Source: RDXT01 sp033762375
GTDB lineage: Bacteria > Bacteroidota > Bacteroidia > J057
DNA: 64,000 bases
Assembly (NCBI GenBank): GCA_033762375.1
Contig: JANRLQ010000097.1
Location: forward strand, 62,001-126,000
Reading direction: 5' to 3'
Positions 60,069-64,000 of this stretch are shown here, in pieces (the first letter of the stretch is position 1; every line of letters begins with the position of its first letter). A model generated the notes under the pieces. The model saw only the letters and a list, made by a program, of their open reading frames with translations, was not told the origin of the DNA and did not search any database. A program made the position numbers and the translations under genes.

Positions 60069-62129
60069 TTACTTCACCCGCGCCAGAAAAGCGACAGCTT
60101 CCTGCTGCACATGGGCAGGGGTAAACCCAAATTTTTCGTCCAGCACTTTGTACGGTGCAGAGTACCCAAAGTGATTAAGTCCGACCACATGGCCCCGTGC
60201 GCCCGTGAGTCCGCGGAGGGTTACCGGCAGACCAGCCGTCAGGCCCATCGTAGGTACCTCAGATGGCAGTACAGATGCCTGATACTCAGCAGACTGTGTC
60301 CGGAACAAACCTTCAGAAATAGCAGACACTACCCGCACTTTCAGCCCTTGGGCTTGGCGGAGCAGCTCGGCACCGGCCACCAGGGTCGCTACCTCTGATC
60401 CATTGCCTACCAAAACCAGATCAGGGGTACCTTCTGTATCCTGCACGATATAGGCTCCTTTTTCAGCTTGCCGGGCATCGGTATAGCGGTCAGATCCCTC
60501 GCGGGCAGGCAGGTCCATGATGTCCTGACGGGAAAAAATCAGGCCAGTGGGGCTGTGGATATTCTCCAGGGCCATCTTCCAGGCTATCGTAGTCTCGTGA
60601 CCATCCGCCGGGCGCAGGGCCAGAAGGCTGTTGTGGCCTTTGTGTGTCTGGAGTTGCTCCAGGAGGCGGAGCTGCGCTTCCTGCTCGATCGGCTGGTGGG
60701 TAGGTCCGTCCTCTCCCACCCGAAAGGCATCGTGTGTCCAGACAAACTTCACCGGCTGCTCCATCAGGGCGGCGAGGCGCAGGGTTGGTTTCATGTAGTC
60801 GGAGAATACAAAAAAGGTCGCACACACCGGGATCACCCCGCCATGCAGGGCCATGCCGGTAGCCAGGGCACCCATTGTCAGCTCAGAAACGCCGGCCTGC
60901 AGGAATTTTCCGTTAAAATCACCCCGCTTGAATGCTTTGGTTTTTTTCAGGAAAGCATCTGTTTTGTCGCTGTTGGAGAGGTCGGCAGAAGCCACTACCA
61001 TGTTTTCGACATGATCAGCCAGGTACGCCAGCACAGCCCCGGAGGCGTTGCGGGTCGCACTGTTGGGCTTCTGTACGATGGCATCCCAGTTGATACTAGG
61101 CGCCTCACCAGAAAAATACTGATGCAGTTTCGCAGCCAGCTCAGGATTGGCTTGTTCCCATTCTGCCTGGAGGGCTTTTTTGGCGGCTGCCTGGGCAGCC
61201 TTATGGGCGAGTACTTCCTGGTAATAAGCAGCTACCTCCGGAAATACCACAAAAGGATCATCAGGATTGCCGCCGAGGTGCACGATGGTTTTGGCAAAAG
61301 AAGCGCCTGCCTTGCCGAGAGGCATACCGTGGGTTTCTACCTCTCCTTCAAAGCTGTGACCATCCTCCGTGAGAGCACCTTTACCCATGATCGTTTTTCC
61401 GATGATCAGCGAAGGACGCTCAGTCTCAGCCACTGCGGCCTGGAGTGCCTCGCGGATCGCCAGCGGATTATTGCCCTCAATGGTCTGTACATGCCAGCCC
61501 CACGCCTCATACTTACGGGCTGTATCCTCGTCCATGACATCAGGCACGGTCGTGGAGAGCTGGATATCATTGGAGTCATAAAACATCGTGACATGGCCCA
61601 GGCCCAGAAAACCCGCAATACGACCTACACCCTGGGAGATTTCCTCCTGGATACCCCCGTCAGAAATATAAATCCAGGTTTTGTGCTGGGTCCACTCGCC
61701 AAACCGGGCAGCTATAAACCGCTCAGCAATGGCAGCCCCTACGCCGAATGCATGGCCCTGGCCGAGCGGGCCGGAGGTGTTTTCGACCCCGCGGTCCACG
61801 TCTATCTCCGGGTGGCCAGGTGTCACGCTGCCCCACTGCCTGAATTGTTTCAGGTCATCCATTGAGTAGTTGCCCAGCAATGAAAGGGAGGAATACAACA
61901 TCGGGGACATATGACCCGGGTCCAGAAAAAAGCGGTCGCGCATGGGCCAGTGTTTGTCATTCGGATCAAACGTGACAAACTCCGAGAAGAGGATGTGAAT
62001 AAAATCAGCTCCCCCCATAGCACCTCCGGGGTGACCAGAGCCAGCTTTCTCGACCATGGCTGCCGAGAGGATGCGGATATTGTCAGCGGCGCGCTGCGTG
62101 AGAGACGGTGATGGGACTGTAGGCGTCAT
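60069..62129 (-). CDS. tkt: Transketolase
   Basis: 686 residues. Thiamine diphosphate domain with KAGSGHPGG and the Mg/ThDP region SDGGIQEEISQGVGRIAG ... YDSNDIQLST (SDG in place of the usual GDG), the Pyr domain with FSDYMKPTLRLAALM and the catalytic Glu region, and the C-terminal domain. It moves two-carbon units in the non-oxidative pentose phosphate path, matching the gnd-zwf-pgl set in this window. The start at 62129 (MTPTVPSPSLTQ) fits the family; the open frame upstream to 62243 is not homologous. Confidence 0.95.
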   Translation of the reverse strand: MTPTVPSPSLTQRAADNIRILSAAMVEKAGSGHPGGAMGGADFIHILFSEFVTFDPNDKHWPMRDRFFLDPGHMSPMLYSSLSLLGNYSMDDLKQFRQWGSVTPGHPEIDVDRGVENTSGPLGQGHAFGVGAAIAERFIAARFGEWTQHKTWIYISDGGIQEEISQGVGRIAGFLGLGHVTMFYDSNDIQLSTTVPDVMDEDTARKYEAWGWHVQTIEGNNPLAIREALQAAVAETERPSLIIGKTIMGKGALTEDGHSFEGEVETHGMPLGKAGASFAKTIVHLGGNPDDPFVVFPEVAAYYQEVLAHKAAQAAAKKALQAEWEQANPELAAKLHQYFSGEAPSINWDAIVQKPNSATRNASGAVLAYLADHVENMVVASADLSNSDKTDAFLKKTKAFKRGDFNGKFLQAGVSELTMGALATGMALHGGVIPVCATFFVFSDYMKPTLRLAALMEQPVKFVWTHDAFRVGEDGPTHQPIEQEAQLRLLEQLQTHKGHNSLLALRPADGHETTIAWKMALENIHSPTGLIFSRQDIMDLPAREGSDRYTDARQAEKGAYIVQDTEGTPDLVLVGNGSEVATLVAGAELLRQAQGLKVRVVSAISEGLFRTQSAEYQASVLPSEVPTMGLTAGLPVTLRGLTGARGHVVGLNHFGYSAPYKVLDEKFGFTPAHVQQEAVAFLARVK

Positions 62130-62175
62130 AAAAAGGTGGTTGATAAACAATGGCTTGATACAGGGGAAGTGTGGG

Positions 62176-63384
62176 TTATGACCCGGCAGCCGCAGCGACC
62201 GCACGCCATACCCGGAAGACATTTTGGTAACAAATTTTGGCAATATCTGCTTCTGAATACCCCCGGCGCAGGAGTTCCAGGATCAGATTGGGGTAGTCCG
62301 ATACATCTTTCAGGCCCTGCGGCAGGGAGTCGCCCACCCCGTCGTAGTCAGAACCCAGTCCCACATGATCTATGCCAGCAATGGCCACCACGTGGTCTAT
62401 ATGGTCAGCCACACGGGCTACATCGCTGTGCGGATATCCCTTTTCGCGGTAATACTGCTGGATAAATGCCTGATAGGCACTGTCTCCTTCGGCAAGGTTA
62501 TGGTCTGCGGCATAGGTACTGACTTCTTTTCTGAAGACTTCAAATTTTTGCCGCGAAAGGCTGTCAAGGAAGGTCGAACCAAAATTGATCTGGATCACGC
62601 CGCCATTGCGGGCCAGGGCTTTGAGCATATCATCATTCATATTCCGCTCAAATCCCGGCGTGAAATACCGGCAGGAGGAGTGAGAGGCAATCACCGGCGC
62701 CTTCACGATCTGCAGCACCTCATAAAAACTGCTGTCGGACACATGTGAGATGTCCACCATGATGCCCAGCCGGTTCATCTCACGGACTACCTGCGCGCCG
62801 AAGGGGCTGAGCCCGTTCCAGGTGCGGGTAGTGTCGTAGGAGGAGTCGCAGATCCGGTTGTCCGTGGCATGTGTCAGGGTGATATACCGGATGCCCCGCT
62901 CATAAAAATACGCCACATTGCGGATATCATCCTCAATAGGGGCACCATTTTCCATGCCCATCGGCAGGGCTATTTTGCCGGTACGGGCTGCCTCCAGCAC
63001 ATCATCCGGCGTATAGGCCATCATGTAATGGGCAGGATACCGCGCCGGAATCGCCAGGACCATGTCTATGAGTGAGTCAGCTACCCGTTTGCTCAGGCCC
63101 GGGGTGAGTTGATTGTCAGACGGAATATAGATAGACATAAAAGGGGCGTCCAATCCGCCCGCACGTGCCCGCACATAGTCAAAGTCACCGTCAGCTGTCC
63201 GGACAGAGACATCCAGGTAAGCCCGCTTCAGCCGGAAATTGGAGACTTTCATCCGGTAGGGCAGATCCACATGGCCATCCGTGATGATCAGCCGATGGGC
63301 AAGTGAGGTTGCGTATCCCAGCCCTGGCTCATGCTGGCAGGAGACAAACATAACCCCCAAAAGTAGTAGCAGGTACCTGTACAT
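62176..63384 (-). CDS. Membrane dipeptidase (peptidase M19), lipoprotein
   Basis: 402 residues. The N terminus MYRYLLLLLGVMFVSC ends in a lipobox-like VSC, so it is probably lipid-anchored. The renal-dipeptidase zinc sites are present: HVDLP (His-x-Asp), the bridging Glu in MGMENG, DISHVSD and SHSSCR (His ligands), and GLGSDYDG near the end. It would cleave dipeptides, including D-amino-acid dipeptides, in the envelope. The gene starts 210 bases before the convergently read transketolase ATG in the same direction; there is a 46-base gap to it. Confidence 0.92.
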   Translation of the reverse strand: MYRYLLLLLGVMFVSCQHEPGLGYATSLAHRLIITDGHVDLPYRMKVSNFRLKRAYLDVSVRTADGDFDYVRARAGGLDAPFMSIYIPSDNQLTPGLSKRVADSLIDMVLAIPARYPAHYMMAYTPDDVLEAARTGKIALPMGMENGAPIEDDIRNVAYFYERGIRYITLTHATDNRICDSSYDTTRTWNGLSPFGAQVVREMNRLGIMVDISHVSDSSFYEVLQIVKAPVIASHSSCRYFTPGFERNMNDDMLKALARNGGVIQINFGSTFLDSLSRQKFEVFRKEVSTYAADHNLAEGDSAYQAFIQQYYREKGYPHSDVARVADHIDHVVAIAGIDHVGLGSDYDGVGDSLPQGLKDVSDYPNLILELLRRGYSEADIAKICYQNVFRVWRAVAAAAGS

Positions 63385-63494
63385 ATTAGCGTATTCGTTG
63401 CGGCGAATATTACGCACTAAATAGCTACCAGCCAACACACAGTGCCGTCTGCCGGGAGACAAACGATGTAATAAACGCAGATCAGCCCTTCCGG

Positions 63495-64000
63495 TCAGAA
63501 AAAGATGGGATACGCCCTGGGATCAGCTTCGTGCATGATCTCATACACTGCCTGAAACACATGCTCGGCCTGTGGTTTGGAGAAATAATCTCCGTCATCA
63601 GCATAAGCGGTGCGGTGTTCTTTGGCGGTAATCGTACGCGGGGGCGCATCAAGGTGATAATACCCGCCCTGTACCTCCAATACCTGCTGCATCATGTAGG
63701 CACTGGCGCCTCCCGGTACATCTTCGTCCAAAAATACGATCCGGTTTGTTTTTTTGAGCGAATCCAGGATCATATGGTGTCTGTCAAAGGGCAGCAGGGT
63801 CCGTACATCCAGGATTTCAAGGCTGATGCCAGCATCCTCAAGCTGGCGGGCGGCCTCCTGGGCTACGCGGCAGCAGGCACCATACGTGACGAGGGTGACG
63901 TCATGCCCCTGCCGGATTACCTCCGGCACTCCGAGCGGGAGGGTGATCTGAGACAGGTTGTCGGGCAGGCGCTCTTTGAGGCGGTACCCGTTGAGCACCT
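63495..64000 (-). CDS. 2-oxoacid dehydrogenase E1 component, C-terminal part (runs off the window)
   Basis: At least 168 residues of the E1 beta (transketolase C-terminal) domain: SQITLPLGVPEVIRQGHDVTLVTYGACC, LEILDVRTLLPFDRHHM, RIVFLDEDVPGGASAYMMQQVLE and a TAKEHRTAYADDGDY block. The frame is open to the right edge. The LDEDVPGGASAYM segment is of the branched-chain/fused E1 alpha-beta type of Bacteroidota. It decarboxylates a 2-oxoacid on thiamine diphosphate. The exact substrate cannot be told from this part. Confidence 0.85.
   Translation of the reverse strand, partial: VLNGYRLKERLPDNLSQITLPLGVPEVIRQGHDVTLVTYGACCRVAQEAARQLEDAGISLEILDVRTLLPFDRHHMILDSLKKTNRIVFLDEDVPGGASAYMMQQVLEVQGGYYHLDAPPRTITAKEHRTAYADDGDYFSKPQAEHVFQAVYEIMHEADPRAYPIFF

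Noticed and set aside
60468..61865. 465-residue plus-strand ORF opposite transketolase
   Set aside because: Antisense shadow of transketolase, no homologous pattern.

Overview
The window (about 55% G+C by eye) looks like a chromosomal piece of a Bacteroidota member, probably Saprospirales-like. Three things point there. Secreted proteins end in type IX secretion (T9SS) sorting domains. Several genes are preceded by the Bacteroidota -7 promoter element TAnnTTTG. The protein family make-up also fits (M56/M23 peptidase, short Gnd, DUF559 with GC-rich palindromes). The species cannot be named from sequence alone. No rRNA, tRNA or CRISPR array was seen.

Layout. 1-1.9 kb: end of a ferric iron ABC importer (binding protein tail, permease). 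1.9-4.6 kb: clpB. 5-9 kb: a T9SS-exported PhoX-like phosphatase and a di-heme cytochrome c peroxidase. 9-11.4 kb: a secreted carboxylesterase divergent from an NrtR-like Nudix regulator. 11.5-12.1 kb: a DUF2281/PIN toxin-antitoxin pair. 12.2-14.4 kb: katG. 14.7-21.5 kb: a type I restriction-modification operon hsdM-hsdS-hsdR. 21.6-27.3 kb: an unknown secreted protein, an SDR/AraC pair, a T9SS protein, a YdeI-family protein and an AT-rich MntA/HepT pair. 27.4-34.5 kb: a cytochrome/copper-monooxygenase-like protein, a CAT-like acyltransferase, a lipoprotein, a cyclophilin, a T9SS esterase and a BlaI-M56/M23 signalling pair. 34.6-42.5 kb: hisF, cupin, GNAT, xerC, a Tat-type Gfo/Idh oxidoreductase, a glycosyltransferase-like protein and an S9 peptidase with an FGE-like tail. 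42.6-45.8 kb: the oxidative pentose phosphate set gnd-zwf-pgl. 46-52.3 kb: a TonB-like protein, a large actin/Hsp70-like plus pseudokinase-like protein, metB, EcsC and a Na/Pi symporter. 52.5-64 kb: nuoLM, an hldE C-domain homologue, xerD, pullulanase, transketolase, an M19 dipeptidase and the tail of a ketoacid dehydrogenase E1.

The most striking feature is in the restriction operon. A palindromic GC-rich repeat family sits in frame at three places: once in hsdM, once near the hsdR N terminus, and once as a complete 0.68-kb element that splits hsdR between its nuclease and helicase regions. That element carries repeat arrays in inverted orientation around a DUF559 (Vsr-like) endonuclease domain, ends in perfect 21-bp inverted repeats, and its net insertion length is a multiple of three if the flanking AATT is a target duplication. 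The repeat has no stop codon in any of its six frames, so it can enter coding sequence without ending translation. The reading is a self-encoded palindromic element that lives inside open reading frames, comparable in behaviour to Rickettsia palindromic elements or inteins. hsdM also carries a one-base frameshift in a C run, so the system may be inactive, or the base may be a sequencing error.

Most start sites were moved inward from the longest ORF to the ATG next to a signal peptide, a family-typical N terminus or a promoter. Hairpins between convergent genes are reported as terminators, with lower confidence where no T run follows.
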